Part shown: positions 1 through 9,198 of the stretch, one piece after another | Layout: every line of letters starts with the position of its first letter | Position numbering within the stretch: position 1 is the first letter of the stretch | From: Micromonospora lupini str. Lupac 08 | GTDB taxonomy: Bacteria > Actinomycetota > Actinomycetes > Mycobacteriales > Micromonosporaceae | NCBI RefSeq assembly: GCF_000297395.2 | Contig: NZ_HF570108.1 | Span: 6,965,837 to 7,029,836 of the forward strand | Reading direction: 5' to 3' | DNA: 64,000 bases | Position numbers and translations under genes: made by a program | Notes under the pieces: model-generated | Databases searched by the model: none | What the model was told of the DNA's origin: nothing | What the model saw: the letters and a program-made list of their open reading frames with translations, nothing else

Positions 1-438
1 CGGGACGTCGAAGGCGTTGCCGAGGATGACGTTGGCGGTCTTGCGGCCGATCCCGGGGAGCGTCACCAGGTCGACGAGCCGGCCGGGAACCCGACCGTCG
101 TACCGGTCGAGGAGGGCCTGCCCGAGCTTGAGCAGTGAGTCGGTCTTGTTGCGGTAGAAGCCGGTGGGCCGGATCAGCTCCTCCATCTCGCCCCGGTCGG
201 CCCCGGCGTACGCGGCGGCGGTCGGGTAGCGGGCGAAGAGCTTCGGGGTGACCTCGTTGACCTTCTTGTCGGTGCACTGCGCCGAGAGGATGGTGGCGAC
301 GGCCAGCTCCAGGGCGCTGGAGTGGTCCAGCTCACAGTGCGCGTCGGGGTGCGTCTCGGCCAGCACCCGGCCGATCCTGCGGGCACGACGTGTGCGCCCG
401 AGATCGGTCTCGCTGGCACCGGGAGGGCTACTGGTCAC
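1..438 (-). CDS. nth: Endonuclease III, 3' end outside the window
   Basis: Base-excision-repair DNA glycosylase/AP lyase that removes oxidised pyrimidines. The 146 visible residues show the family's N-terminal helical domain ([20 protein letters not shown]) and the start of the HhH motif ([17 protein letters not shown]). The catalytic Lys lies in the QCTDKKVN stretch. The catalytic Asp and the C-terminal 4Fe-4S cysteines fall beyond the left edge. The GTG at 438 is the start, because the next residues lead directly into the conserved helical region. It lies about 40 bases upstream (on the minus strand) of the end of the CapA-like gene, so the two may be co-transcribed. In mycobacteria nth is also close to crp. 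Function is secure; only the length is unknown. Confidence 0.93.
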   Translation of the reverse strand, partial: MTSSPPGASETDLGRTRRARRIGRVLAETHPDAHCELDHSSALELAVATILSAQCTDKKVNEVTPKLFARYPTAAAYAGADRGEMEELIRPTGFYRNKTDSLLKLGQALLDRYDGRVPGRLVDLVTLPGIGRKTANVILGNAFDVP

Positions 439-479
439 GACGGTCAGCCTACGTCGCGCCCCGGACGTTCCTCCGCGGG

Positions 480-1658
480 TCAACCGCCCGTCGGCGCGGT
501 GATCTTTCCCTGCCCGTCGAGCCGGGCGCCGCTCTTCGGGAAGTCGCCGCGGCTCAGTTCGGTGACCAGGCCCAGGCCGCGGTCGTCCGGGTCCATCGTC
601 GGCTTTCCGGCGGCGTTCATGTACGTCGAGGTGAACGAGCCGCCGGCCCAGCTGCCGTCGGGCTTGAGCGACACCTTCAGCACTCCGCCCCAGCCCAGCC
701 GCCCGGTGTTGCTCAGCGAGTTGCCGCCACCGGCGAAGTTGCCCAGGCTGTACGCGATCAGGCGACCCTGGTAGAACTCCATCCCCCGCAGCACGTGCGG
801 GCCGTGCCCGACGATCAGGTCGGCCCCGGCGTCGATCATGGCGTGCGAGAACTTCACCGGGTCGCCCCGGTTCTCGCCCAGGAACATCTCGGTGCCCGGC
901 TTCACCCGGGTCTTGTCCGCTCCCTCGCCGCCCATGTGCACCTGCACGACGACCAGGTCGGCCATGGTGGCGGCCTTGGCGACCACCGTCTTCGCCTTGG
1001 CGATGTCGACAAGGCTGTTGGACCAGACGTACGACGAGAAGCCCACCACGGCGACCTTGACGCCCTTGACGTCGACCACGGTGATCTCGTCGGGGGCGCC
1101 GGTGTGCTCCAGGTCGTACTTCTCCAGCGCCTTCTGCGTGTTGTCGTAGCCCTTCGGGCCGTAGTCGTACCCGTGGTTGTTGGCCTGGTTGAGCACCTTG
1201 AAGCCGGCGTCGCGCAGGTGCGCGGCGTACTCCGGTGGGGCCCGGAACTGGAAGCAGCGGGTGGAGTTGGCCCCGCACTTGCCGGCGCCGGTGTCCACCG
1301 TCAGCGGCTCCTCCAGGTTGCCCATCACCAGGTCGGCCTTGAGCGCCTGCGCGACCGAGTCGAAGAAGCCCTTGCCGCCACCGGCGGGGAGCCGGCTCGG
1401 CGCGTTGCCCATGATGATGTCGCCGGTGGCGGAGAGCGAGATGGCGCCACCCCCGCTGGACGCCGAGGCGCCGCCGCTCGCCTTCGGGCCGGACGTGGTC
1501 ACCGGCGCTCCGGTGCCACCGCCACCGGCGCCGGGCTGCCACGTGGGGTCCTCCCCACTGTCGGCACAGCCGGCGACGAGCAGGGCGGCCAGCAGCGCCG
1601 CGAGGCCGAGGGCGACGCGGCGGAACGGGCGGGGCGCGAGGGGGGCGGAAGCGTACAT
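480..1658 (-). CDS. CapA/PgsA-family lipoprotein (metallophosphoesterase-like fold)
   Basis: A 392-residue exported protein. Residues 1-31 form a lipoprotein signal ending in LLVAGC, so Cys31 is probably lipidated. A Gly/Ser-rich linker follows, then a PGA_cap domain from about residue 70 to the end. The domain has SATGDIIMG (metal-site Asp), [31 protein letters not shown] and [12 protein letters not shown], the order of conserved blocks in CapA proteins. Family members are linked to poly-gamma-glutamate capsule synthesis, but no capB/capC genes are nearby, so capsule synthesis cannot be inferred. It may act on cell-envelope material. It lies between nth and cbiZ on the same strand. Confidence 0.85.
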   Translation of the reverse strand: MYASAPLAPRPFRRVALGLAALLAALLVAGCADSGEDPTWQPGAGGGGTGAPVTTSGPKASGGASASSGGGAISLSATGDIIMGNAPSRLPAGGGKGFFDSVAQALKADLVMGNLEEPLTVDTGAGKCGANSTRCFQFRAPPEYAAHLRDAGFKVLNQANNHGYDYGPKGYDNTQKALEKYDLEHTGAPDEITVVDVKGVKVAVVGFSSYVWSNSLVDIAKAKTVVAKAATMADLVVVQVHMGGEGADKTRVKPGTEMFLGENRGDPVKFSHAMIDAGADLIVGHGPHVLRGMEFYQGRLIAYSLGNFAGGGNSLSNTGRLGWGGVLKVSLKPDGSWAGGSFTSTYMNAAGKPTMDPDDRGLGLVTELSRGDFPKSGARLDGQGKITAPTGG

Positions 1659-1714
1659 CGTCCGCGACCCTACCGGCCCTTCAACGCGCCGACGAGGGCC
1701 GATCGGTCGGAAGT

Positions 1715-2377
1715 TCAGCCGGTCAGCCGGTCTGACCAGGGCACGACCGGCCGGTCGCCGCCCGCGCGCACCGCGGCATGGACGGCTCGGGCCAGCGGGG
1801 CGCCCCAGGTGGAGCGCGGCCCGCCGTACGCGGCCTCCGGCCCGTCCACCGGGCAGAGCACGGTGACCGCGTCGGTGGGGGTGCCGGTGCCCGGCAACCC
1901 CAGCTCGGCGATCGCCTGGGTCTTCGCCTCGGTGGCGGTGGCGACGGCGTTGATCAGCGCCGAGTCGGCGAGCCGGGCCGGCACGTACACCACGATGTTG
2001 ACCGTGCCCACCCGCTGGGTGAGCGCCGCCGGTTCCGGCGCGGCGGCGGGCACCGGGGTGCCGAGCCCGACCGTCGCCCAGGCCCGCACCCCGGTGTCGG
2101 CCCGGGCGACGACCTCGGCCACGTCGACGCCGGTCAGCAGGCCCACCCCGGGCCCGTCGAGGGCCAGGCCCGCGGCGAGCGCGGTCAGGTGGGCGGCGGG
2201 GTCGTCCCGGTCGTACGACATCGACACGGTCGCGTTCAGCACCCAGTGCCGGACGCCTACGCCACCGCCGAGCGGGCCGCTGCTGACCGCCCGCAGGGGC
2301 CCGTCGGCCCGCCAGACGAGCAGCGGAATGTGCCGCCCGTTCTCGGCGCGGCTGGTCAGAGTCGGGTCCCTCAGCAC
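1715..2377 (-). CDS. cbiZ: Adenosylcobinamide amidohydrolase, CbiZ family
   Basis: CbiZ hydrolyses the aminopropanol side chain of (pseudo)adenosylcobinamide to adenosylcobyric acid so that salvaged corrinoids can enter cobalamin synthesis. About 220 residues, normal for the family. Recognisable blocks are [18 protein letters not shown] near the N terminus, [13 protein letters not shown] in the middle, and [20 protein letters not shown] with [18 protein letters not shown] near the C terminus. The start is uncertain. The GTG at 2377 begins [10 protein letters not shown], which fits the usual N terminus. A TTG at 2404 adds nine residues, and the frame stays open further upstream. No B12 riboswitch is visible and no other cobalamin gene is nearby. 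It is divergent from crp. Confidence 0.8.
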   Translation of the reverse strand: MLRDPTLTSRAENGRHIPLLVWRADGPLRAVSSGPLGGGVGVRHWVLNATVSMSYDRDDPAAHLTALAAGLALDGPGVGLLTGVDVAEVVARADTGVRAWATVGLGTPVPAAAPEPAALTQRVGTVNIVVYVPARLADSALINAVATATEAKTQAIAELGLPGTGTPTDAVTVLCPVDGPEAAYGGPRSTWGAPLARAVHAAVRAGGDRPVVPWSDRLTG

Positions 2378-2443
2378 GTCGGGCAGGTTACGCCCACCGA
2401 TCAAGATTCCAGGGGCGACCTCTGATTCGTGCTCACGTGCGCC

Positions 2444-2449
2444 TAGACT
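2444..2449 (+). promoter_or_regulatory. Probable -10 hexamer (TAGACT) of crp
   Basis: TAGACT matches the actinobacterial TAnnnT -10 consensus and lies about 70 bases before the crp ATG, giving a leader of roughly 65 bases. No convincing -35 is visible, which is common in this group. Inferred from sequence only. Confidence 0.4.
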
Positions 2450-2520
2450 TGGCGGCGCGCGAGGGGATCAGCGGACGGCGGCCCCGGCCGACGGACGGCA
2501 CGCGCAACCGGAGGTGCGCG

Positions 2521-3198
2521 ATGGATGAGGTACTGGCCCGCAGCGGGATCTTCCAGGGTGTCGACCCGGAAGCTGCCGAGGCGCTCGCCAAGGAGATGGA
2601 GACGATCGAGGTCCGCAAGGGCGAGATCGTCTTCAATGAGGGCGAGCCCGGCGACAGCCTCTATATCCTGCTGTCCGGGAAGATCAAGGTCGGCCGCCGG
2701 GCGGCGGACGGCCGGCAGAACCTGATCGCGGTGATGGGGCCGTCGGACATGGTCGGTGAGCTGTCGCTCTTCGACCCGGGTCCGCGTACGGCTACCGCCA
2801 CCGCGGTGACCGACACCCGGCTGGTGCGGCTGCGCAAGCAGGCGCTGCGGCCGTGGCTCAACAACCGCCCGGAGATCGCCGAACAGCTGCTCCGGGTGCT
2901 CGCCCGGCGGCTGCGCCGGACCAACGACTCGCTCGCCGACCTGATCTTCACGGACGTGCCGGGCCGGGTCGCGAAGAACCTGCTCCAGATGGCCGGCCGG
3001 TTCGGCACGCGCGACGGCGGCGTGCTGCGCGTGACCCACGACCTCACCCAGGAGGAGATCGCCCAGCTCGTCGGCGCCTCCCGGGAGACGGTCAACAAGG
3101 CGCTTGCCGACTTCGCCTCGCGCGGTTGGCTGCGGCTGGACGGCAAGAGCATCATCATCCTGGACCCGGAGCGCCTCGCCCGCCGCGCCCGCGTCTGA
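2521..3198 (+). CDS. crp: Crp/Fnr-family cAMP receptor transcription factor
   Basis: Global cAMP-responsive DNA-binding regulator (GlxR/Mtb Crp type). The ATG at 2521 follows GGAGG with 6-base spacing and gives 225 residues, almost exactly the length of mycobacterial Crp (224). The cNMP-binding beta-roll spans about 1-120, with the phosphate-binding cassette [17 protein letters not shown]; its Arg contacts the cyclic phosphate. The dimerisation helix is about 115-140. The winged helix-turn-helix is [20 protein letters not shown] around 177-196. From memory it is nearly the same as the M. tuberculosis orthologue in this cassette. The window also encodes a class III cyclase (20635-24237) that could supply cAMP. 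A strong terminator follows at once. Confidence 0.95.
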   Translation: MDEVLARSGIFQGVDPEAAEALAKEMETIEVRKGEIVFNEGEPGDSLYILLSGKIKVGRRAADGRQNLIAVMGPSDMVGELSLFDPGPRTATATAVTDTRLVRLRKQALRPWLNNRPEIAEQLLRVLARRLRRTNDSLADLIFTDVPGRVAKNLLQMAGRFGTRDGGVLRVTHDLTQEEIAQLVGASRETVNKALADFASRGWLRLDGKSIIILDPERLARRARV

Positions 3199-3209
3199 GT
3201 GGTACGTCC

Positions 3210-3246
3210 CGTCCCCGCCTGCCGTCACCGACGGCAGGCGGGGACG
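3210..3246 (+). terminator. Intrinsic terminator of crp
   Basis: A perfect 16-base stem (3210-3225 with 3231-3246) closes a 5-base loop (CACCG) and is followed by TTTCGTCT. It begins 12 bases after the crp stop codon. Strong GC stem with a short U-rich tail. Confidence 0.85.
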
Positions 3247-3295
3247 TTTCGTCTGCCCGGCGTTTTCGTCTGCTCGGCGTTTTCGTCTGCTGCGC
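3246..3295 (+). repeat. Three tandem 16-17-base units after the crp terminator
   Basis: Three head-to-tail copies of about GTTTTCGTCTGCTCGGC: 3246-3261 (one T shorter), 3262-3278, and 3279-3295 (diverged at the last bases). The first copy begins in the right arm and T tail of the crp terminator, so the array looks like slippage duplication of the terminator tail. The units cover most of the short gap before the next gene and could act as reserve poly-T termination sites. Confidence 0.75.
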
Positions 3296-3340
3296 GCAGA
3301 ATCGCTGGTGTTCGCGTCCCGCAGCGGTGAGGGTGGGGCA

Positions 3341-4084
3341 ATGCCGAGCCGCGTGGCCGTCCTCTCCGACATCCATGGCGTACTGCCCGCGCTGGAGGCC
3401 GTCCTGGCCGAGCCGGACGTCGCCGCCGCCGATCTGATCGTGCTGACCGGTGACATCGCGGCGGGGCCGCAGCCGGTCGAGGTGCTGGATCTGCTCGCCG
3501 ATCTGGGTGACCGCGTCTGCTGGGTGGGTGGCAACTGCGAACGGGAGCTGGTCGAGGCGCGGGCCGGCAAGCCAGCGTCGATCGAGGTGTCGAACTGGGC
3601 GGCCGGGCAACTCCGCGACGATCAGGTGGCCCGGCTCGCCGCGCTGCCGGCGACCGTGACATGGGAGATCGACGGCCTCGGCCCGACGTTGTTCTGCCAC
3701 GCGACGCCCCGCGACGACGAGGAGGTGGTGCTCGTCGACTCCCGGGTGGCACGCTGGGCGGAGGTGTTCGCGGGCCTGCCGGCCGAGGTCACGACGGTGG
3801 TCTGCGGCCACACCCACATGCCGTTCGCCCGATTGGTCGACCGGCGCCTGGTGGTCAACCCGGGCAGCATCGGCATGCCGTACGGGGGCGCGGGCGCGTG
3901 GTGGGCGCTGCTCGGGCCGGGCGTCCAACTGCGCCGCACCGCCTTCGACGTGGACGCGGCCTGCGCCCGGGTGGCAGCGGAGTCGACCTACCCCGACGCC
4001 ACCGCCTGGGCCGACGAATACCTGCGCTCCCAGCACAGCGACGCCGACGCCCTCGCCGTCTTCGGCCCCCGCGACGGCCGCTGA
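3341..4084 (+). CDS. YfcE/MJ0936-like metallophosphoesterase
   Basis: A 247-residue cytosolic calcineurin-like phosphoesterase. It has the ordered metal-binding blocks of the family: VAVLSDIHG (D-x-H), LTGDIAAGP (GD), VGGNCERE (GN, with Cys-Glu where many members have HD), FCHATPRDDEE, and VVCGHTHMPF followed by NPGSIGMPYGG near the C terminus. The ATG at 3341 follows GGTGAGGGTGGGG, a usable Shine-Dalgarno. Many relatives act on phosphodiesters such as cyclic nucleotides or on small phosphomonoesters; the substrate cannot be told from sequence. Position next to crp makes cAMP turnover an attractive but unproven idea. Confidence 0.85.
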   Translation: MPSRVAVLSDIHGVLPALEAVLAEPDVAAADLIVLTGDIAAGPQPVEVLDLLADLGDRVCWVGGNCERELVEARAGKPASIEVSNWAAGQLRDDQVARLAALPATVTWEIDGLGPTLFCHATPRDDEEVVLVDSRVARWAEVFAGLPAEVTTVVCGHTHMPFARLVDRRLVVNPGSIGMPYGGAGAWWALLGPGVQLRRTAFDVDAACARVAAESTYPDATAWADEYLRSQHSDADALAVFGPRDGR

Positions 4085-4130
4085 GCCCCACGTCCGGCAG
4101 CGGACCGGTCAGGGACGGCAGGATAGGGCC

Positions 4131-4811
4131 GTGCCGAAGAACCCGCCCGAGTCCGTGCAGCAACCTCACCCGCCGAGCGGTTCCGGCCCGATCCGAGTGT
4201 CAGCGGGACTCGTGCTCCTCGTCGGCCCGCCGGCCTCCGGCAAGACCAGCTTCCTGCGGGCACTGATCGCGCTCGGCCAGATCGACGAGGATGCCGTGGT
4301 CTCCAGCGACGAGATCCGTGCGGGGTTCTTCAGCACCTCACCCAGAGACGTGGACTCCGACGCGGCGGACGCTCGGATCTTCGAGGAACGCGACCGCAGG
4401 ATCGTCGCCCGGCTAGCCGCCGGGCGCAGCGCGGTCGCGGAGTCAACGAACGTCACGCCGCAGGCGCGCGCTCGACTCATCGCGATCGCCAGACGCTTCG
4501 ACGCCCCGGTGACCATGCTGCGATTCAATCCGGACGTCGCCGACCTTCTCCACCAGTACACCGAGCGAGGCCGCACCGACGTCACCGCCGCAGACGTCCG
4601 CGCTTACGCCACTGTCATGGCCCGGCACGCCGGCGCCGACCAACTGCATTTCGAGGGCGCGGACGCCGTCCACGACGTCCCCGGACGCCGGGAGGGCACC
4701 ACGCCCGCCGAGGCCGCGGCCCACTTCTCATTCGCCTGGCACCTCACGCCTCCAGCCTCGCCTTCCCCCGGCCCCCACGAACGTCCGCAGAGCAGCACCA
4801 GCTGCCTGTAG
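4131..4811 (+). CDS. P-loop kinase-like AAA family ATPase
   Basis: A 226-residue soluble protein. After about 25 Pro/Ser-rich residues comes a beta strand and Walker A loop (LVGPPASGKTSFLRAL). An acidic 'SSDEIR' block follows, as in polynucleotide kinases and zeta-like P-loop kinases, where this Asp deprotonates the hydroxyl substrate. Next come an arginine-containing lid region (FEERDRRIVARLAAGRS) and the strand VAESTNVTPQARARL. The last ~40 residues are Pro-rich and probably disordered. The start is the GTG at 4131. Substrate unknown: it could phosphorylate RNA or DNA ends or a small molecule. No antitoxin-like gene lies beside it. Confidence 0.7.
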   Translation: MPKNPPESVQQPHPPSGSGPIRVSAGLVLLVGPPASGKTSFLRALIALGQIDEDAVVSSDEIRAGFFSTSPRDVDSDAADARIFEERDRRIVARLAAGRSAVAESTNVTPQARARLIAIARRFDAPVTMLRFNPDVADLLHQYTERGRTDVTAADVRAYATVMARHAGADQLHFEGADAVHDVPGRREGTTPAEAAAHFSFAWHLTPPASPSPGPHERPQSSTSCL

Positions 4812-4867
4812 ACCAACGCCGCACCGTCCCGACGCCGCACCGCCCGCGCCTTCGGCGCGGAAAAAGT

Positions 4868-4879
4868 CAGTCTTGACTG
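4868..4879 (+). promoter_or_regulatory. Palindromic operator overlapping the promoter of the TetR-led operon
   Basis: CAGTC-TT-GACTG is a perfect 5-base inverted repeat. The overlapping AGTCA/TGACT pair (4865-4869 and 4874-4878) gives a second symmetric register. TTGACT inside it looks like a -35 element. It sits about 30 bases before the TetR start codon in a locally A/T-rich patch, the usual place for an autoregulatory TetR operator. Inferred from symmetry and position. Confidence 0.55.
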
Positions 4880-4907
4880 TTTGTTTCTCAGGCCGCAGGC
4901 TGTTCCC

Positions 4908-5513
4908 GTGCCCACCGCATCGACGCGTGTCCCTCAGCAGGAACGCAGCCGCGCCACCCAGGCCCGGCTGCTGGAGGCGACCGTCGAGTGCCTGATCGAG
5001 CACGGCTGGTCCGGCACCACGACCACTGTCGTGGCCGCGCGAGCCGGTGTGTCGCGCGGGGCGCAGCTGCACCACTACCCCACGAAGGCGGCGCTGGTCA
5101 CGGCCGCCGTCGCCCATCTGGCCGAGCGCCGGGCCGACGAGTTGCGCACCGAGGCCGAGGCGCTGCCGGCTGGCCCGCAGCGGTTGGACCGGGTCGTCGA
5201 CCTGCTCGCCATGGCGTTCACCGGGCCGCTGTTCGTGGCCGCGCTGGAGCTCTGGGTCGCCGCCCGCACCGATCGGGAACTACGGAACGCCCTGGTGCCG
5301 CTGGAGGCGACTGTCGGGCGGGAGATGCACCGACTCACCGTCGCCCTGCTCGGTGTCGACGAGCGTCGACCCGGTGTCCGCGAAGCGGTGCAGGCCACGC
5401 TCGATCTGCTCCGTGGGCTCGGGGTGGCCAACCTGCTCAGCGACGACTCCGCCCGCCGGGCCGCCCTGTTGACCACCTGGAAGCGCCAGCTCGCCACCCT
5501 GCTCACGCCCTGA
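4908..5513 (+). CDS. TetR-family transcriptional regulator of the catabolic operon
   Basis: A 201-residue TetR repressor. The N-terminal DNA-binding domain reads RATQARLLEATVECLIEHGW followed by the HTH TTVVAARAGVSRGAQLHHYP. The C-terminal helices (about 75-200) form the ligand-binding and dimer domain. The GTG at 4908 is taken as the start since the upstream in-frame TTG at 4881 would place the operator and promoter bases inside the gene. It is first in a same-strand run with short gaps, so it probably represses itself and the six genes after it and responds to an acyl-CoA or terpenoid acid. From memory, AtuR and LiuR regulators play this part in Pseudomonas. Confidence 0.85.
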   Translation: MPTASTRVPQQERSRATQARLLEATVECLIEHGWSGTTTTVVAARAGVSRGAQLHHYPTKAALVTAAVAHLAERRADELRTEAEALPAGPQRLDRVVDLLAMAFTGPLFVAALELWVAARTDRELRNALVPLEATVGREMHRLTVALLGVDERRPGVREAVQATLDLLRGLGVANLLSDDSARRAALLTTWKRQLATLLTP

Positions 5514-5550
5514 CCGCCGGCCGCACCGGCCACCACCGACCGGAGGCACC

Positions 5551-6348
5551 ATGGTCGACCTCAGCGACCTGCTCACGGACCTGGCCGACGAGTCCGCCCA
5601 GCTGGACGCCCTGGTGGCGCCCCTGCCCCTGACCGACTGGGCGAGGCCTACCCCCGCGCCGGGCTGGAGCATCGGGCATCAGATCGCCCACCTCGCCTGG
5701 ACCGACCACGTCGCGCTGTTGGCCGCTACCGATCCCGAGGCGTTCTACGCAACCGTCACCGCCGCGCCGGACGTGACCCGACTCGTCGACGTCGGCGCCG
5801 AGGAATTCCTCGTCCCGCCGGCCGAGTTGCTCGCCCGCTGGCGGGCCGGGCGCACCGCGCTCGCCGACGCACTGGCGGCCGTTCCGGCCGGCGGCAAACT
5901 GCCCTGGTACGGCACCCGCATGTCGGCCACCTCGATGGCCACCGCCCGGATCATGGAGACCTGGGCACACGGCGCGGACGTGGCCGACGCACTCGACGTG
6001 GTCCGTCCCGACAGCGACCGACTCCGGCACGTGGCGCACCTGGGTGTGCGTACCCTCGGGCACGGCTTCGCCGCGCACGGCAGGGAGGCACCGACGGCGC
6101 CGGTCCGGGTCGAGTTGGTCGGGCCGGGCGGGCAGGCGTGGAGCTGGGGTCCGGCGGACGCCGCCGACCGGGTTACCGGCCCGGCTCGGGACTTCTGCCT
6201 GCTGGTCACCCAGCGCCGACACCGCGCGGACCTCGCGCTGGTCGCCACCGGGCCGGTCGCCGACGAGTGGCTCGACGTGGCGCAGGCCTTCGCCGGGCCG
6301 CCGGGTGACGGCCGGCAGCCGGCCGGCGGGATCGGGGTACGGGCATGA
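5551..6348 (+). CDS. TIGR03084-like protein, DinB/maleylpyruvate isomerase N-terminal fold
   Basis: A 265-residue protein beginning with ATG after a good GGAGG. The N-terminal ~150 residues have the mycothiol-dependent maleylpyruvate isomerase/DinB four-helix pattern: WARPTPAPGWSIGHQIAHLAWTDH gives the first metal-binding His region, and METWAHGADVADAL gives the later His. Together these His residues probably bind a divalent metal. The C-terminal part (about 180-265) resembles an SCP2-like module (VRVELVGPGGQAWSWG, RDFCLLVTQRR). Its stop overlaps the next start (ATGA), so translation is coupled to AtuA. From memory, TIGR03084 proteins regularly sit beside AtuA in actinobacteria; the reaction is unknown. 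Confidence 0.75.
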   Translation: MVDLSDLLTDLADESAQLDALVAPLPLTDWARPTPAPGWSIGHQIAHLAWTDHVALLAATDPEAFYATVTAAPDVTRLVDVGAEEFLVPPAELLARWRAGRTALADALAAVPAGGKLPWYGTRMSATSMATARIMETWAHGADVADALDVVRPDSDRLRHVAHLGVRTLGHGFAAHGREAPTAPVRVELVGPGGQAWSWGPADAADRVTGPARDFCLLVTQRRHRADLALVATGPVADEWLDVAQAFAGPPGDGRQPAGGIGVRA

Positions 6349-8009
6349 TCCGCATCGGCAACGCCTCCGGCTTCTACGGCGACCGGTTCACCGCCTGGCG
6401 GGAGATGCTCGACGGCGGCGAGCTGGACGTGCTGACCGGTGACTACCTGGCCGAGCTGACCATGCTGATCCTCGGTCGGGACCGGCTGCGCGACCCCGAT
6501 CTCGGCTACGCGAAGACGTTCCTGCGCCAGCTGGAGACGTGCCTGGGTACGGCCCTGGACCGCGGGGTGCGGATCGTGACGAACGCCGGCGGGCTGAACC
6601 CGGCCGGTCTGGCCGCCGCCATCGAGAAGCTCGCCAACCGTCTGGGCCTGTCGGCACAGGTGGGGTACGTCGAAGGCGACGCGATCCAGCGGCCCGACGC
6701 GCTCACCGCGAACGCCTACCTGGGCGCGTTCGGGATCGCCGCCTGTCTCGACGCCGGTGCCGACGTGGTGGTCACCGGCCGGGTCACCGACGCGTCGCTT
6801 GTGGTCGGCCCGGCCGTCGCCCGGTACGGGTGGGGCCGCGACGACCTCGACGAGCTGGCCGGGGCGACAGTCGCCGGGCACCTCCTGGAGTGCGGCGCCC
6901 AGGTCACCGGGGGCAACTTCAGCTTCTTCACCGAACTGCCCGACGGCGGGCACCGCCCCGGCTTCCCGATCGCCGAGGTGCACGCCGACGGTTCGTCCGT
7001 GGTCACCAAGCATCCGGGCACCGGCGGCGCGGTCACCGTGGAGACCGTCACCGCCCAACTGCTCTACGAGATCGGCGGGCCGGCCTACCTGGGGCCGGAC
7101 GTGGTCACCCGGCTGGACTCGGTGACGTTGCGTCCCGACGGGCCGGACCGGGTCCGGGTCTCCCGGGTTCGGGGCACCCCGCCGCCGGCGACGCTGAAGG
7201 TGGGCGTCAACAACCTCGGCGGCTTCCGGAACTCGATGACGTTCGTCCTCTGCGGGCTGAACATCGAGGCGAAGGCGGCCCTGGTCCGGGGGCAGGTCGA
7301 GGAGGCGGTGGGCAAGGACGGGCTGGAGTTCACGCTGGCCCGGACCGACCACCCGGACGCCGCCGACACCGAGGTGGCCAGCGCCCTGCTGCACGTACAC
7401 CTGCGCGACGGCGACAAGGCGCGGGCCGGGCGGGCGTTCTCGGCCGCCGCTGTGGAGCTGGCCCTGGCCTCGTACCCGGGCTGCACGTTGACCACCCTCC
7501 CGGGCGACGCGACACCGTACGGCGTCTTCACCGCCGACACCGTGCCGCAGGACGCGGTCGCGCACGTCGCGGTGCTGCCCGGTGGCCAGCGGGCGCCGAT
7601 CGCTCCTCCTGTTCGCGTCGCCCCCGTCGCGGAGGACGAGCCCGCATCCGGCGGCGACGCGGCGGTCGACGGCCCGACCCGGCGCGGTCCGCTCGGCGAG
7701 GTGGTCGGCGCGCGCTCGGGCGACAAGGGCGGGGACGCCAACCTCGGTGTCTGGGCGCGGTCGGAGGCCGGGTACGCGTGGCTGCGCGCCTGGTTGACGG
7801 TCGAGCGGCTCGCCGAGCTGCTGCCGGAGACGGCGTCGCTGTCGGTGCGGCGCTACGAGCTGCCGAACCTGCGCGCGGTCAACTTCGTGATCGAGGGCCT
7901 GCTCGGGGCCGGGGTCGCCGCTTCCATCCGGTTCGATCCGCAGGCCAAGGCCCTCGGCGAACTGCTGCGCGCCCGGATCGTCGACCTTCCCGCCGGAGTG
8001 CACCCATGA
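6345..8009 (+). CDS. atuA: AtuA-family protein (DUF1446), acyclic terpene utilisation
   Basis: A 554-residue soluble protein. It starts MIRIGNASGFYGDRFTAWREML, the DUF1446 signature. The ~330-residue core includes GDYLAELTMLIL, RIVTNAGGLNP, VTGRVTDASLVVGPA, GGNFSFF and LKVGVNNLGGFRNSM. A further domain at about 440-554 (GEVVGARSGDKGGDANLGVW) corresponds to the AtuA-like C-terminal region that is sometimes a separate small protein, so this is the fused form. AtuA is needed for citronellol/geraniol catabolism in Pseudomonas, but its reaction is not established. Overlaps its neighbours by 4 bases on both sides. Confidence 0.88.
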   Translation: MIRIGNASGFYGDRFTAWREMLDGGELDVLTGDYLAELTMLILGRDRLRDPDLGYAKTFLRQLETCLGTALDRGVRIVTNAGGLNPAGLAAAIEKLANRLGLSAQVGYVEGDAIQRPDALTANAYLGAFGIAACLDAGADVVVTGRVTDASLVVGPAVARYGWGRDDLDELAGATVAGHLLECGAQVTGGNFSFFTELPDGGHRPGFPIAEVHADGSSVVTKHPGTGGAVTVETVTAQLLYEIGGPAYLGPDVVTRLDSVTLRPDGPDRVRVSRVRGTPPPATLKVGVNNLGGFRNSMTFVLCGLNIEAKAALVRGQVEEAVGKDGLEFTLARTDHPDAADTEVASALLHVHLRDGDKARAGRAFSAAAVELALASYPGCTLTTLPGDATPYGVFTADTVPQDAVAHVAVLPGGQRAPIAPPVRVAPVAEDEPASGGDAAVDGPTRRGPLGEVVGARSGDKGGDANLGVWARSEAGYAWLRAWLTVERLAELLPETASLSVRRYELPNLRAVNFVIEGLLGAGVAASIRFDPQAKALGELLRARIVDLPAGVHP

Positions 8010-9198
8010 GCATCGTGGACACTCCCGAACGGCGGCAACTGCGCGAGCTGACCCGCGCGTTCGTGACCCGGGAGGTGCTGCCGCACCTGGACGACTGGGA
8101 GCGGGCCGGCGAGGTGCCCCGCGCCCTGCACGCGACCGCCGCGAAGCTCGGCCTGCTCGGCATCGGCTTTCCCGAGTCGGTCGGTGGCAGCGGCGGCGAC
8201 CTGCTCGACTCGATCATCGTGACCGAGGAGGTGATCCGCTCCGGCGGCTCGTCCGGCCTGGTCGCGGCCCTGTTCACGCACGGCATCGCGTTGCCGCACA
8301 TGGTCGCCGCGGCCGGCGCCCGCACCGGCGGGTCGCTGGGCGGCCGGCTCGGCGGCGCACCGCCGCCCGCCGACGACGGCCTCATCGAGCGGTACGTCCG
8401 GCCCACCCTCGCCGGCACGATGATCGGCGCGCTGGCGATCACCGAGCCGGACGGCGGCTCCGACGTGGCCGGCATCCGCACGACAGCCCGGCGCGACGGC
8501 GACCACTACGTGGTGAACGGGTCGAAGACGTACATCACCAGTGGACATCGGGCCGACTTCGTGACCACTGCGGTGTGCACCGACTTCCCCGGCAGCGGGG
8601 AGCTGACCCTGCTCGTCATCGACAAGGGGTCGCCCGGGTTCACCGTGGGGCGCCGGCTGGAGAAGCTGGGCTGGCACTGCTCGGACACCGCCGAGCTGTC
8701 CTTCGCGGACGTGCGGGTGCCGGTGGCCAACCGGATCGGCGCGGAGAACACCGGCTTCCTGGCGATCATGCAGCACTTCGCCGCCGAGCGACTGTCGCTG
8801 GCGACCCAGGCGTACGCGACAGCGCAGCGCTGCGTCGAGCTGGCGGTGCGCTGGTGCCGGGACCGGGAGACCTTCGGGCGTCCGCTTGCCAGCCGGCAGT
8901 TGGTCCGGCACCGACTGGCCGAGATGCACACCCGCGCCGAGGCGGCCCGGTCGTACGTGCACGAGGTGGCCGTCCGGGTGGCCGCGGGCGAGCCGGTGGT
9001 GACCGAGGTGGCGATGGCGAAGAACGTCGCGGTGGCCGCCTGCGACCAGGTCGTCGACCAAGCGTTGCAACTGCACGGTGGCTTCGGCTACCTGCGTGAC
9101 GCCGAGGTGGAGCGGCACTACCGCGATGCCCGGATCCTCGGCATCGGCGGCGGCACCACCGAGATCATGAACGAGATCATCGCGAAGGGTATGGGCCT

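Noticed and set aside
390-2528. 712-codon open frame on the plus strand opposite the CapA and CbiZ genes
   Set aside because: It is Arg/Gly/Ala-rich without any domain, lies antisense to two recognisable genes and arises from the GC bias of third codon positions.
5745-8003. 752-codon minus-strand open frame across the AtuA region
   Set aside because: It is antisense to two genes with conserved family motifs and has no motif or start signal of its own.
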